DNA of 26,081 nucleotides, from the IMG/VR virus record IMGVR_UViG_3300017917_002452, positions 1 to 26,081 of that record. One strand, 5' to 3'. A model generated the notes under the pieces. The model saw nothing but the letters and a program-made list of their open reading frames with translations. It ran no database searches and had not been told where the DNA came from. The translations under genes and the position numbers were made by a program. This DNA comes from a virus. Shown here in pieces: positions 15,830 through 22,560 of the stretch (position 1 is the stretch's first letter; each line of letters begins with the position of its first letter).

Positions 15830-17850
15830 TGGCAGAAAACAAAACTACATACGAAACAACCATTGATGTTAATGTTGATGGTGCCGATGAGATACAAGAT
15901 TTAGGTGATAAAGCCGAACAAGCGGACGGTAAGTTTACCCCATTGCGTAGACAAATTAGAGAAACTACTGTTGCCTTACAAAAATTGGCATCAGAGGGTA
16001 AAGCAGGTGGAAAAGAATTTACAGAATTAAGTAAAAAATTAGACCAATTAAAAGACGCACAAGCTAGAGTAGCATTCCAATCAGGTCAAATTGAGGATAA
16101 ATTAGCTGCATTACCTGGTCCAATTGGGCAAATAGGTAGAGGCTTCCAAATGGCTAAAGAAAGCGTTGAAACATTTGGTAAAACATTAGCTATATCATTA
16201 GGAGTAGTTACATTAATTATTGGTGCTATATTAGCATTCAAAGAGTCTTTAAGTAGAACAGAGGAGGGACAAAAGAAACTAAACAAAATTAGTGAAGCAT
16301 TTGAAAAAATAATGAATGCAGTATTTGCTGTATTAGAACCTATTGCTAATGCGGTGGCTGATTTTACATTATCTTTATTAACCAACGAAAAGGTAATGAA
16401 AGGATTATCGGTTACTATGGGTATATTATCAGGCATAGTTACTGGATTATTTGGCACAATTAAAGCATTAGGTGGATTTATTATTAATAACCTAGTCAAT
16501 TATTTTACAACGCTTATTAACATAGCATCAAATACAGGTAAAGTATTAAAGGGTGTATTCACATTTGATTTAGATTTAATTAAAGAGGGTGTTGCCGGCG
16601 TAGGTGATACTGTTAAAAAAGGATTTACTACTTTTGTTGATAATGTAAAGGAAACAGCTAAAGGTATTGGTACAGCAGTTAAAGATGGATATGATAGTGC
16701 AACTAAATCCGTAGATGAAGGTCTTAAACGAATGACCAAAAAGGAAAAAGAAGCTAAAGCTGCTAGAGATAAAGCGGCAAAAGAAGCTAGAGATAAAGCA
16801 GCTGAGGAAGCAAGAAAGCAAAGAGAAAAGGAATTAGCTGATTTTATTAAAGGACAAGAGGATTTATTAGCTGAACTTAAAAAGTATAAAAAGGCTGGTA
16901 GTGATGTATTAAAGAGTGAAAGAAAGAAAGAATTAGATGATGCAAGATTACAGTATGTAGAATTATTAAATCAAGCAGCTAAATTTGGTGCTGATACTGT
17001 TGGTATTGATGAAGCATATAGAGCTCAAAGAGATGCAATTAATAAAAAGTTTGATGATGCCGATGCCGAAAAGAAAGCTGAAAATGATAAAAAAGCATTA
17101 GATGACAGATTATTAGGTATAGAAACTGAATTATCTAATGTTGGTTTGGATTATGATAGAAGACGAGAATTAACTAAACAAAAAGAAGCTGAATTATTAA
17201 GCGATATAACTCTTACAGAAAATCAAAGAAAGGCAATCAAGTCAGCTACGGCTAAAGAATTGATGGAGATTGACCAGGCTGAGATAGATGCTAGAATAGA
17301 GTTACAATTAAAATACGCTGATTTAGTAAGTCAATTTGGTGGAGTATTACAACAATTTGCAGGTAAGAATAAAGCATTGGCAATAGCTGGTGTTGTTATT
17401 GAACAAGCTGCATCAATTGCAAAAATAATAATGAATACAAATGCTGCTAATTCGGCAGTTAAATTGAAATACGCATTAGTGCCAGGTGGACAAGCATTAG
17501 CAGCTACTGAAATTTTAATAAACAAAATTAGTGCTGGATTAAGTATAGCAGGTAGTGTGGCAGCAGGAGCTAAAGCAATACAACAAATTACAAGTGCAGG
17601 AACTGGTGGAGGCGCTGGAGGTTCGCAAGGAGCATCGGTAAGTGCTACTATTCCGTCACCAACTGTATCAGGCACAACAGTACCACAAATACAAACAGGT
17701 ACTAGTGTAAATCCTACTGCACAAATTGGAGAAACAGTAGCATCTGCAACAAGTATGGAAAGAAAACCAATAAAAACTTATGTAGTAGCTCAGGATGTAT
17801 CCTCTAAACAAGCATTTGATAGGAGAGTAAACTCAGCGGCAACATTGTAA
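15829..17850 (+). CDS. Tape measure protein
   Basis: A 673-residue protein that would set tail length and be ejected with DNA. The order is: N-terminal charged helices (residues 20-110), a hydrophobic helix (119-137, ISLGVVTLIIGAILAF), further hydrophobic helices (about 190-235), a long charged coiled coil (about 305-450) with Ala/Lys/Glu repeats, a second hydrophobic region (about 505-590), and a Gly/Ser/Thr-rich low-complexity tail ending SKQAFDRRVNSAATL. This alternation is diagnostic for tape measures. At the usual 0.15 nm per residue, a tail near 100 nm is expected, which fits a sipho- or myovirus and not a podovirus. Confidence 0.82.
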   Translation: MAENKTTYETTIDVNVDGADEIQDLGDKAEQADGKFTPLRRQIRETTVALQKLASEGKAGGKEFTELSKKLDQLKDAQARVAFQSGQIEDKLAALPGPIGQIGRGFQMAKESVETFGKTLAISLGVVTLIIGAILAFKESLSRTEEGQKKLNKISEAFEKIMNAVFAVLEPIANAVADFTLSLLTNEKVMKGLSVTMGILSGIVTGLFGTIKALGGFIINNLVNYFTTLINIASNTGKVLKGVFTFDLDLIKEGVAGVGDTVKKGFTTFVDNVKETAKGIGTAVKDGYDSATKSVDEGLKRMTKKEKEAKAARDKAAKEARDKAAEEARKQREKELADFIKGQEDLLAELKKYKKAGSDVLKSERKKELDDARLQYVELLNQAAKFGADTVGIDEAYRAQRDAINKKFDDADAEKKAENDKKALDDRLLGIETELSNVGLDYDRRRELTKQKEAELLSDITLTENQRKAIKSATAKELMEIDQAEIDARIELQLKYADLVSQFGGVLQQFAGKNKALAIAGVVIEQAASIAKIIMNTNAANSAVKLKYALVPGGQALAATEILINKISAGLSIAGSVAAGAKAIQQITSAGTGGGAGGSQGASVSATIPSPTVSGTTVPQIQTGTSVNPTAQIGETVASATSMERKPIKTYVVAQDVSSKQAFDRRVNSAATL

Positions 17851-17860
17851 TAAAAAAATA

Positions 17861-17879
17861 AAAATAAAGTTAAATAGTA
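17861..17879 (+). repeat. 19-nt leader repeat, copy 2
   Basis: Identical to 6667-6685 and placed 4 bases before the ATG of the protease fusion gene. The spacing to the ATG differs from copy 1 (9 bases there), which argues against a simple ribosome-binding role. Confidence 0.55.
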
Positions 17880-17882
17880 TAT

Positions 17883-19226
17883 ATGGAAGTTTACGAATTA
17901 AAAATAGATGACGATAATGTTGATGAGGTATTTGCTATATCATTAGTAGAAAACCCTGCAATTGAACTTGACTTTGTGTATTTTAACAAAGAAGCAATTC
18001 AATTTGCTGCAGTAAATGCCGAAAAGCGTTTAGTTATGGGGCCTATATTAGTGCCTGATAAGAAAATAAAACGCTTAGATGGTGAAAATAAAATGTATGA
18101 GGTATTTTTTAAGCCTGAAACAGTAAAAAGATTGTCAGAAATGTATTTAGAAAAGAAATATACTGACAAAACAACATTAGAACATACTGCACCTATTAGT
18201 GGTGTAACATTAGTTGAGTCTTGGATTAAAGAAAGTAAACTTAATGACAAGTCAAATATGTATGGCTTCAATGTACCTGTTGGAACATGGATGGGAACAT
18301 TTAAGATTGCAAATGAGGATATATGGCAAGATTTTGTAAAGACTGGTAAAGTAAAAGGATTTAGTATTGAAGGTCTATTCTCACATAATTTAGTAGCTGC
18401 ATCCGCTATTGACTTGGTTTTGGATAAAGATATTGCGGATTTAGATGATGCTGAAGCAGAAATTGTTTTAGCTAAGATTAAAGAAATTGTAAAAAAAAAC
18501 ATTAATTTAGAAACATACGCTGATTATGGTAGTGGCATTAGAAACAATGCCAAAAGGGGTATAGAACTAAATGAAAAAAATAATAACAAATGTGCAACAC
18601 AAACGGGTAAGGTAAGAGCACAACAGTTAGCAAGAGGAGAAGCTTTATCAGTAGAAACGATAAAAAGAATGTATTCCTATTTAAGTAGAGCGGAAACATA
18701 CTATGATGAGAATGATATGAATGCATGTGGCACTATATCTTACTTGTTATGGGGTGGTAAAGCTGCATTAAGTTGGAGTAGAAATAAATTAAGAGAGCTT
18801 GGTTTATTAGAGGAAAATGAAGGTCAACCAAGTATTGCATCAACATACCCTGGTCAAGCGGCATCTGGTAGTATATCGCCGGCATTATTAGCTGGAGAAA
18901 AGGTATCAATAGATTATGATGATACTTTATCTACAATTAAAGGACAAGCATTAGCACAAAGACTTATTAATACTGGATTTGATGTGCATATAGTAACAAA
19001 GCGTAATTCAAACTATTCCGCTGAGGTATATCAAACTGCTGAAAAGGTGGGTATTGCAAAAGATAAAGTGCATTTTACTAATGGACAACCTAAATGGAGA
19101 ACATTAAGTAGATTAGGTATTAGTAGACATTACGATAATAACCCAGACGAAATAAAATCAATAGAGGATAACACAGCTGGAATAAGAGCAATTAAATTCG
19201 CTACAATCAACGATGACACCGAATAA
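17883..19226 (+). CDS. Prohead protease (XkdF-like) fused to a middle domain and a HAD-like domain
   Basis: A 447-residue, three-part protein. Residues 1-175 match the XkdF-type phage serine protease: KRLVMGPILVPDKKI, then TLEHTAPISGVTLVESWI with His101, VPVGTWMGTFKI, and GFSIEGLF with the likely nucleophile Ser161. Residues about 213-305 (SGIRNNAKRG...KVRAQQLARGEALSVETIKRMYSYLSR...WGGKAALSWSR) form a domain I recall as a module in phage head proteins, function unknown. Residues 340-440 look like a HAD phosphatase: IDYDDTLS (Asp344, Asp346, Thr348), VTKR (Thr372), Lys404 and HYDNNPDE (Asp418). Placement after the tape measure, far from the capsid gene, is unusual. The HAD part may be catalytic or only structural. 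Confidence 0.7.
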   Translation: MEVYELKIDDDNVDEVFAISLVENPAIELDFVYFNKEAIQFAAVNAEKRLVMGPILVPDKKIKRLDGENKMYEVFFKPETVKRLSEMYLEKKYTDKTTLEHTAPISGVTLVESWIKESKLNDKSNMYGFNVPVGTWMGTFKIANEDIWQDFVKTGKVKGFSIEGLFSHNLVAASAIDLVLDKDIADLDDAEAEIVLAKIKEIVKKNINLETYADYGSGIRNNAKRGIELNEKNNNKCATQTGKVRAQQLARGEALSVETIKRMYSYLSRAETYYDENDMNACGTISYLLWGGKAALSWSRNKLRELGLLEENEGQPSIASTYPGQAASGSISPALLAGEKVSIDYDDTLSTIKGQALAQRLINTGFDVHIVTKRNSNYSAEVYQTAEKVGIAKDKVHFTNGQPKWRTLSRLGISRHYDNNPDEIKSIEDNTAGIRAIKFATINDDTE

Positions 19227-19527
19227 GGTATATAGTAAGATAGTTGAATTTGCGTTTCAGGAGATAACGCAAAATGAGTTTGAAGCAATGCTTAGGAGCA
19301 CTACTGCTTCTAATACTATGTGGATATACTGGAAAAAGTTAGATGGTGATAGAACTAGGAGAGAAATGTATTGGGGCAAATATGCCGGCGGTGCAGCTAG
19401 TATTACTAGAAGTCAAAGAGGAGAGCTGGCATTAATAAGCGATAGTGATAATGGGGAATACCGCACTATACAATTAGATACTGTAACTCTAATAAGATAT
19501 AATGGAAAAACATACACAGTAAAATAA
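19213..19527 (+). CDS. Hypothetical small protein (DUF2693-like?)
   Basis: A 104-residue protein starting inside the end of the protease gene (14-base overlap). A helical start (NKVYSKIVEFAFQEITQNEFEAML) is followed by strands (MWIYWKKLDGDRTRREMYW) and an end GEYRTIQLDTVTLIRYNGKTYTVK. That closing pattern is like the 'W/YRxFxxDxVxxI' end of DUF2693-type proteins of Bacteroidota and their phages. This is a weak resemblance. Function unknown. Confidence 0.55.
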   Translation: MTPNKVYSKIVEFAFQEITQNEFEAMLRSTTASNTMWIYWKKLDGDRTRREMYWGKYAGGAASITRSQRGELALISDSDNGEYRTIQLDTVTLIRYNGKTYTVK

Positions 19528-19532
19528 ATAAT

Positions 19533-19757
19533 ATGCCAATACCAAAACCAAAACAAAAAGAACCTCAAGCTGATTATGTTAGTAGATGCATGAGTGTAAT
19601 ATCAGGAGAGTATGATAGTAATGAACAAGCGATAGCTGTATGCATTAATACTTACGAAAAAGAAACAATGTCAATGTCTAAACAAAGTAGAGTTGGCATT
19701 AGAATTGAGGGAACTAATATAATAAATCAATTTAGAAATAACAAAATTGTAAATTAA
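19533..19757 (+). CDS. Small conserved phage protein
   Basis: A 74-residue protein. Residues 1-45 (MPIPKPKQKEPQADYVSRCM...EYDSNEQAIAVCINTYEKE) match a short motif recurring in many phages, either as a separate peptide or attached to portal or protease proteins: 'P-P...E....F..RCM......EYxxxxQRxAVC'. Function is unknown. The two conserved cysteines could bind metal. It starts 5 bases after the preceding stop, and the remaining 30 residues are polar and probably disordered. Confidence 0.6.
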   Translation: MPIPKPKQKEPQADYVSRCMSVISGEYDSNEQAIAVCINTYEKETMSMSKQSRVGIRIEGTNIINQFRNNKIVN

Positions 19758-19758
19758 C

Positions 19759-19767
19759 TATACTTAT
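19759..19767 (+). promoter_or_regulatory. Putative phage promoter (TATACTTAT)
   Basis: It lies 14 bases before the ATG at 19782, directly after a stop codon. If the start site is about 5-7 bases past the box, the leader would be only about 10 nt long. Confidence 0.4.
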
Positions 19768-19781
19768 ATAAAAGAAAGATT

Positions 19782-19967
19782 ATGTTTAAGAACTTATTTA
19801 GAAAACAAACTTGCTGTGATAAATGCAAATGTGGAGATAGATTATCAAGACTGGAAGCATTAGTAGAACAGAATACAAAAGACATTGAGGATATTAGAAT
19901 TGCAATGGTAAACTTAAAAGCATCAGTAGAGCAATTATCCTTGATTATTAAAAACGAATTCATTTAG
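19782..19967 (+). CDS. Small coiled-coil protein with a Cys cluster
   Basis: A 61-residue protein. TCCDKCKCG (residues 10-18) offers four cysteines that may bind zinc. Residues 19-58 are a regular heptad helix (RLSRLEALVEQNTKDIEDI... SVEQLSLIIKN), expected to form a coiled-coil oligomer. I do not recognise the family. It is the last gene before a strong terminator and may have its own promoter. Confidence 0.6.
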   Translation: MFKNLFRKQTCCDKCKCGDRLSRLEALVEQNTKDIEDIRIAMVNLKASVEQLSLIIKNEFI

Positions 19968-19986
19968 TAGTGATTGTTATAGTTAA

Positions 19987-20016
19987 AGAGGGCGTTAGAA
20001 ATAGCGCTCTTTTTTT
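19987..20016 (+). terminator. Rho-independent terminator
   Basis: AGAGGGCG (19987-19994) pairs with CGCTCTTT (20005-20012), including two G-U pairs, around a 10-nt loop, and the T-run extends to 20016. It closes the tape measure/protease operon. Confidence 0.8.
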
Positions 20017-20046
20017 ATGCAATTTTTTATGTTTTTTTATTTTCTA

Positions 20047-20055
20047 TATACTTAT
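20047..20055 (+). promoter_or_regulatory. Putative phage promoter (TATACTTAT) for the RNA region
   Basis: It sits in a T-rich tract between the terminator and the GC-richer non-coding region. The 13 bases 20045-20057 equal 12424-12436. Confidence 0.5.
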
Positions 20056-20059
20056 TAAT

Positions 20060-20300
20060 GTAGAACTTCTGACAGGACAAAGGAAGTTTATCGCCCAAAG
20101 GGTATAATCGGCACGGAACGAGAGTATGGGTCTTACTGGTGGGGTAGTTCCAAATAGGAAACAAGACATACCAGCTACAAAAAAGGTTTACACTCATAAT
20201 ATGAATATGGGGCAATTATTAAGTATGACACGCTTAATATAGACTGGTTCATAGAAGTTTGTAGGCTGTGTAAAATGTAAGGAGACTGAAGTGTGTCCAA
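20060..20300 (+). ncRNA. Candidate structured phage RNA
   Basis: This 383-base gene-free gap (19968-20350) holds a terminator, two promoter boxes and, between them, about 240 bases that are visibly GC-richer than the surroundings and have no start-to-stop frame of note on the + strand. Complementary segments suggest helices: 20064-20069 with 20083-20088 (AACTTC/GAAGTT), 20115-20119 with 20147-20151 (GGAAC/GTTCC), 20187-20193 with 20268-20274 (TTTACAC/GTGTAAA), and inside it 20217-20223 with 20233-20239 (TATTAAG/CTTAATA). GGACA (20075-20079) can pair with TGTCC (20294-20298). An imperfect hairpin (20281-20298) followed by a T-rich run may end the transcript. It matches no RNA family I know. 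A degraded gene is the main alternative. Confidence 0.45.
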
Positions 20301-20337
20301 TTTATACTTTCTTTTTTTATTTTATTTTTACTTTATT

Positions 20338-20346
20338 TATACTTAT
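20338..20346 (+). promoter_or_regulatory. Putative phage promoter (TATACTTAT), possibly leaderless
   Basis: The box ends only 4 bases before the ATG at 20351, inside a T-rich stretch. Transcription from it would begin at or very near the start codon. Confidence 0.4.
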
Positions 20347-20350
20347 CTGT

Positions 20351-20743
20351 ATGGAATTTAATAATATAATACTTAACAATTTAGATGAAAATACTTTTAT
20401 TTTATATGGTTACTTAAAAGATATGCACTGGAAGCAATTTGCAGACGCTTGTAAAGAATTTGATAAAGAAGCAGTAGTAATTACTCACAAGTCTACTGAT
20501 GTTGAACCTTATCAATATAAACCTTATCCAGCTCACTTTAGAGTTATATTATCTTATCCTAAACTATTGCATTGGGAAGTCAGTCAAAGCGGTTTAGACC
20601 AAGTATTAAAGAACAAAGCTAAAATATATAAGAAACAATATGGTGGAATTATCGTCAATGATTTGCTGCTATGTGGAGACAGAACCAGAGATGGATATAA
20701 AGCTCCAAGTATCAGCGGCTCATTTTGGAATACAGTTGCATAA
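20351..20743 (+). CDS. Hypothetical protein overlapping the next glycosyltransferase
   Basis: A 130-residue protein starting MEFNNIILNNLDENTFILYG. I chose this ATG over a GTG at 20291, whose extra residues come from a T-rich promoter tract. It has helix-strand alternation (KQFADACKEFDKEAVVITHK... VILSYPKLLHWEV...) and no motif I recognise. Its last 29 codons (from 20658) overlap the glycosyltransferase in another frame. That end may be non-functional sequence read past GGIIVNDLLL, or the two frames may be joined by a +1 shift. Real protein status is likely but its proper end is uncertain. Confidence 0.5.
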   Translation: MEFNNIILNNLDENTFILYGYLKDMHWKQFADACKEFDKEAVVITHKSTDVEPYQYKPYPAHFRVILSYPKLLHWEVSQSGLDQVLKNKAKIYKKQYGGIIVNDLLLCGDRTRDGYKAPSISGSFWNTVA

Positions 20744-21380
20744 TTTAGGTAAAGGTAAGCACTGGGATAACTACTTTACTAAAAATGAATGTTATATTGC
20801 TGAATTAAAGCAATTAAGACAAAAGTATGATTATGTACTTGGTGTAGATGCAAGAGATGTCTTATTCTTTGATACTTTACAGGCAATTATAGATGCATAT
20901 AATACATACTATTCAGGTAAATTAGTTTTTAATGCTGAAGACTTTACTGGAAAAGCTGCTAGTTATGATTTAGGAACTAGAACTACTAGAGTAAAGTATG
21001 AAAATCATAGATTAAATTTACCTTATACCTCAGCAAATAAATACAAGTATCTTAATTCAGGTTGCTTTATAGGGCCTATTGATTTAGTTATTACTGCAAT
21101 GGAAGCTGCATACGCTTACAAAGATAAATGGGGCAATTCAGTAGACAATGGACCTATGGAGGAAGTCTATTTATCCAGCGATTATATAGTGCTTGACGAA
21201 CAATGCAGAATTTTTCAAATAATGTCAGAGAATGAAAGCGGTGGTGTCAACTTTGATTTAGTATATAAGCAAGGAAAGCCATACAATAGATATACTAATA
21301 GCTATCCAAAGATATTACATGCAGCAGGCCATTCGCATTTTATACAAGCGTGGAGAATTTTAACTGGAAATTATTATTAG
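20658..21380 (+). CDS. PLOD/GT25-like glycosyltransferase
   Basis: A 240-residue GT-A protein. Features of the PLOD/GT25-like family appear in order: a first strand (MICCYVETEPE), SAAHFGIQLHNLGKGKHW (19-36), YDYVLGVDARDVLFFD (57-72) with Asp64 and Asp67 as the metal/sugar site, GKLVFNAED (87-95), YLNSGCFIGP (131-140) and IVLDEQCRIFQ (177-187). Relatives galactosylate or glucosylate proteins (collagen hydroxylysine in animals); viral and bacterial relatives act on proteins or glycans. Possible starts are 20640, 20658 and 20691; 20658 keeps the first strand. It overlaps the previous gene by 86 bases, which is unusually long. Substrate unknown. Confidence 0.75.
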   Translation: MICCYVETEPEMDIKLQVSAAHFGIQLHNLGKGKHWDNYFTKNECYIAELKQLRQKYDYVLGVDARDVLFFDTLQAIIDAYNTYYSGKLVFNAEDFTGKAASYDLGTRTTRVKYENHRLNLPYTSANKYKYLNSGCFIGPIDLVITAMEAAYAYKDKWGNSVDNGPMEEVYLSSDYIVLDEQCRIFQIMSENESGGVNFDLVYKQGKPYNRYTNSYPKILHAAGHSHFIQAWRILTGNYY

Positions 21381-21384
21381 CAAA

Positions 21385-21421
21385 TTTATCGTTTTATTTT
21401 TTTTATTATATTTATTCTTGA
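21385..21421 (+). promoter_or_regulatory. Duplicated T-rich promoter, copy A
   Basis: TTTATCG (21385-21391), 21 bases, then TATTCTTGA (21413-21421). 33 of the first 36 bases equal copy B at 21649-21684. Conservation of both ends at fixed spacing looks like paired -35/-10-type elements. It lies 31 bases before the gene at 21453. Confidence 0.55.
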
Positions 21422-21452
21422 GGTTACAATCAAACAATTAAAAACTACTAAA

Positions 21453-21620
21453 ATGAAAACATTCAAATTAAAAAACAACAAAACTAAAATCAACGGCGTT
21501 ACATACTCTAGCACTCCAGCAGAGACACCAGTAAAAATAAAAGGCATGTACGGAAACATACATTCTATATCTATCGCAGGTAAAGTAATGTATCCTATAT
21601 CAGGCATTTTTACTAATTAA
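21453..21620 (+). CDS. Small hypothetical protein
   Basis: A 55-residue basic protein starting MKTFKLKNNKTKINGVTY and ending PISGIFTN. It looks like a compact beta fold: alternating polar/hydrophobic strands with Gly turns (VKIKGMYGNIHSISIAGKVMYPI). Supported by its own promoter-like element and by the leader AAAACTACTAAAATG shared with the endonuclease gene. No family recognised. No membrane segment. Confidence 0.6.
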   Translation: MKTFKLKNNKTKINGVTYSSTPAETPVKIKGMYGNIHSISIAGKVMYPISGIFTN

Positions 21621-21648
21621 AAATAAAGTTTACAAAAAACAGTTATTT

Positions 21649-21685
21649 TTTATCGTTTTATTTATTTTGTTATATTTATACTTGT
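21649..21685 (+). promoter_or_regulatory. Duplicated T-rich promoter, copy B
   Basis: TTTATCG (21649-21655) and TATACTTGT (21677-21685), with the same 21-base spacing as copy A. The following leader repeats GTTACA.TCAAAC and AAAACTACTAAAATG from copy A but holds an added hairpin segment. Confidence 0.55.
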
Positions 21686-21720
21686 AAGAACAATGAGGAA
21701 TTTGCCATTCAACATAAAAA

Positions 21721-21744
21721 GCGGAGAGAATAAACGCTCTCCGC
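21721..21744 (-). terminator. Perfect 8-bp hairpin in the endonuclease leader; terminator shape on the minus strand
   Basis: GCGGAGAG (21721-21728) pairs perfectly with CTCTCCGC (21737-21744). On the + strand no T-run follows, but five A's precede it, so on the minus strand it reads as a stem plus T-run. It could stop antisense transcription, or act as a 5' leader stabiliser or attenuator for the endonuclease. A 22-codon frame (21693-21761) runs through it. Confidence 0.5.
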
Positions 21745-21783
21745 AGTTACATTCAAACTAAAACAAAACAAAAAACTACTAAA

Positions 21784-22317
21784 ATGGAAGCACAAACACA
21801 ACCAAAAATGAAAACTTGTTACGAAACTGGTAAAACATTACCATTAACTCCAGAGTATTGGCATCGTAATAAAGCTAGTAAAGATGGCTTTTTAGGTAGA
21901 TGCAAAGAAGCTCAAATGAAGCATGTTACAAAATATAATAAAGAAAACCCTGATTACTTTAAGAAATGGAATGAGGTGAACAAAGAGCATGTTGCGGAAT
22001 ATAATAAACAAAATCATTCAGCTAATACTAATTGTAAGGTTTACGGTATTGTGAATATGCTTGGTGAGGTATATGTAGGTATGACAAAATTAAATAAGAT
22101 TGAGAAGCGTTTTGCACAACATAAAAGTTATTATGAAAATAACAAAGGTGCTTTACCAAGACTACATAACAGCTTTGCTAATCACGGACCTTTATGGCAC
22201 GCTGTATTTTTAATTGAAGAATTGAAAACAGATGATAAGAAAGAGGGATTAAAAAGAGAACATTACTGGATAGAATATTACATGAAACAAAACAAATCAT
22301 TAAATTATAGACCATAA
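21784..22317 (+). CDS. GIY-YIG endonuclease (probably a free-standing homing enzyme)
   Basis: A 177-residue protein. The C-terminal domain (85-177) is GIY-YIG: KVYGIVNMLGEVYVGMT (YGI near 87-89, YVG 97-99), then an Arg in KRFAQHK (Arg109) and a Glu in LKREHYWIEYY (Glu159) as metal ligand. The N-terminal part (9-45) has TCYETGKTLPLTPEYWHRNKA...CKEA, a zinc-ribbon-like phage module with fewer cysteines than usual (Cys12, Cys40), perhaps for DNA binding. Between them lies a linker with repeated 'KYNKENPDY / EYNKQN' units. No intron is visible around it, so it is probably free-standing. It has a separate promoter and leader. Confidence 0.82.
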   Translation: MEAQTQPKMKTCYETGKTLPLTPEYWHRNKASKDGFLGRCKEAQMKHVTKYNKENPDYFKKWNEVNKEHVAEYNKQNHSANTNCKVYGIVNMLGEVYVGMTKLNKIEKRFAQHKSYYENNKGALPRLHNSFANHGPLWHAVFLIEELKTDDKKEGLKREHYWIEYYMKQNKSLNYRP

Positions 22318-22354
22318 TCAGTTACAAATTAATCAAAACAAAAACAAAAACAAA

Positions 22355-22540
22355 ATGAACAAATTAAAAAACAATTATTTAACAGGCCTTTTATTAGGTG
22401 CAGTAATCTTATTAGCTGGATATGCTATCATTGATTACACTCAACAATCAAAAGTAGTTACAACAAGCGATACAACTGCAGTAGCAGTAGATACATTGGT
22501 TACAGCTAAAGACTCGGTTACAACTGACTCAATTAAATAA
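22355..22540 (+). CDS. Small single-pass membrane protein
   Basis: A 61-residue protein: basic N-terminus (MNKLKNNYL), one transmembrane helix (about 9-28, LTGLLLGAVILLAGYAII), then a Thr/Asp/Val-rich acidic tail that should face the periplasm. Size and topology fit a holin-like or superinfection-exclusion protein, but no family signature is visible. It lies 20 bases before another secreted protein, so the two may work together at the envelope. Leader is A-rich with a GTTACAA motif shared with two upstream leaders. Confidence 0.55.
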   Translation: MNKLKNNYLTGLLLGAVILLAGYAIIDYTQQSKVVTTSDTTAVAVDTLVTAKDSVTTDSIK

Positions 22541-22560
22541 CCAACAAACAATCACTACAA

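Noticed and set aside
20118-20160. In one frame the RNA region reads GSYWWGSS, recalling the variable region of diversity-generating retroelements
   Set aside because: The frame has a nearby stop and no start; no reverse transcriptase, Avd gene or adenine-variant copy is present.
20027-20215. Minus-strand frame of 62 codons across the RNA region
   Set aside because: All other genes are on the + strand; it crosses the T-rich promoter tract and shows no protein-like features.
21784-22317. Intron hosting the GIY-YIG gene
   Set aside because: Neighbouring genes are complete and not split around it, and no group I core elements were seen.
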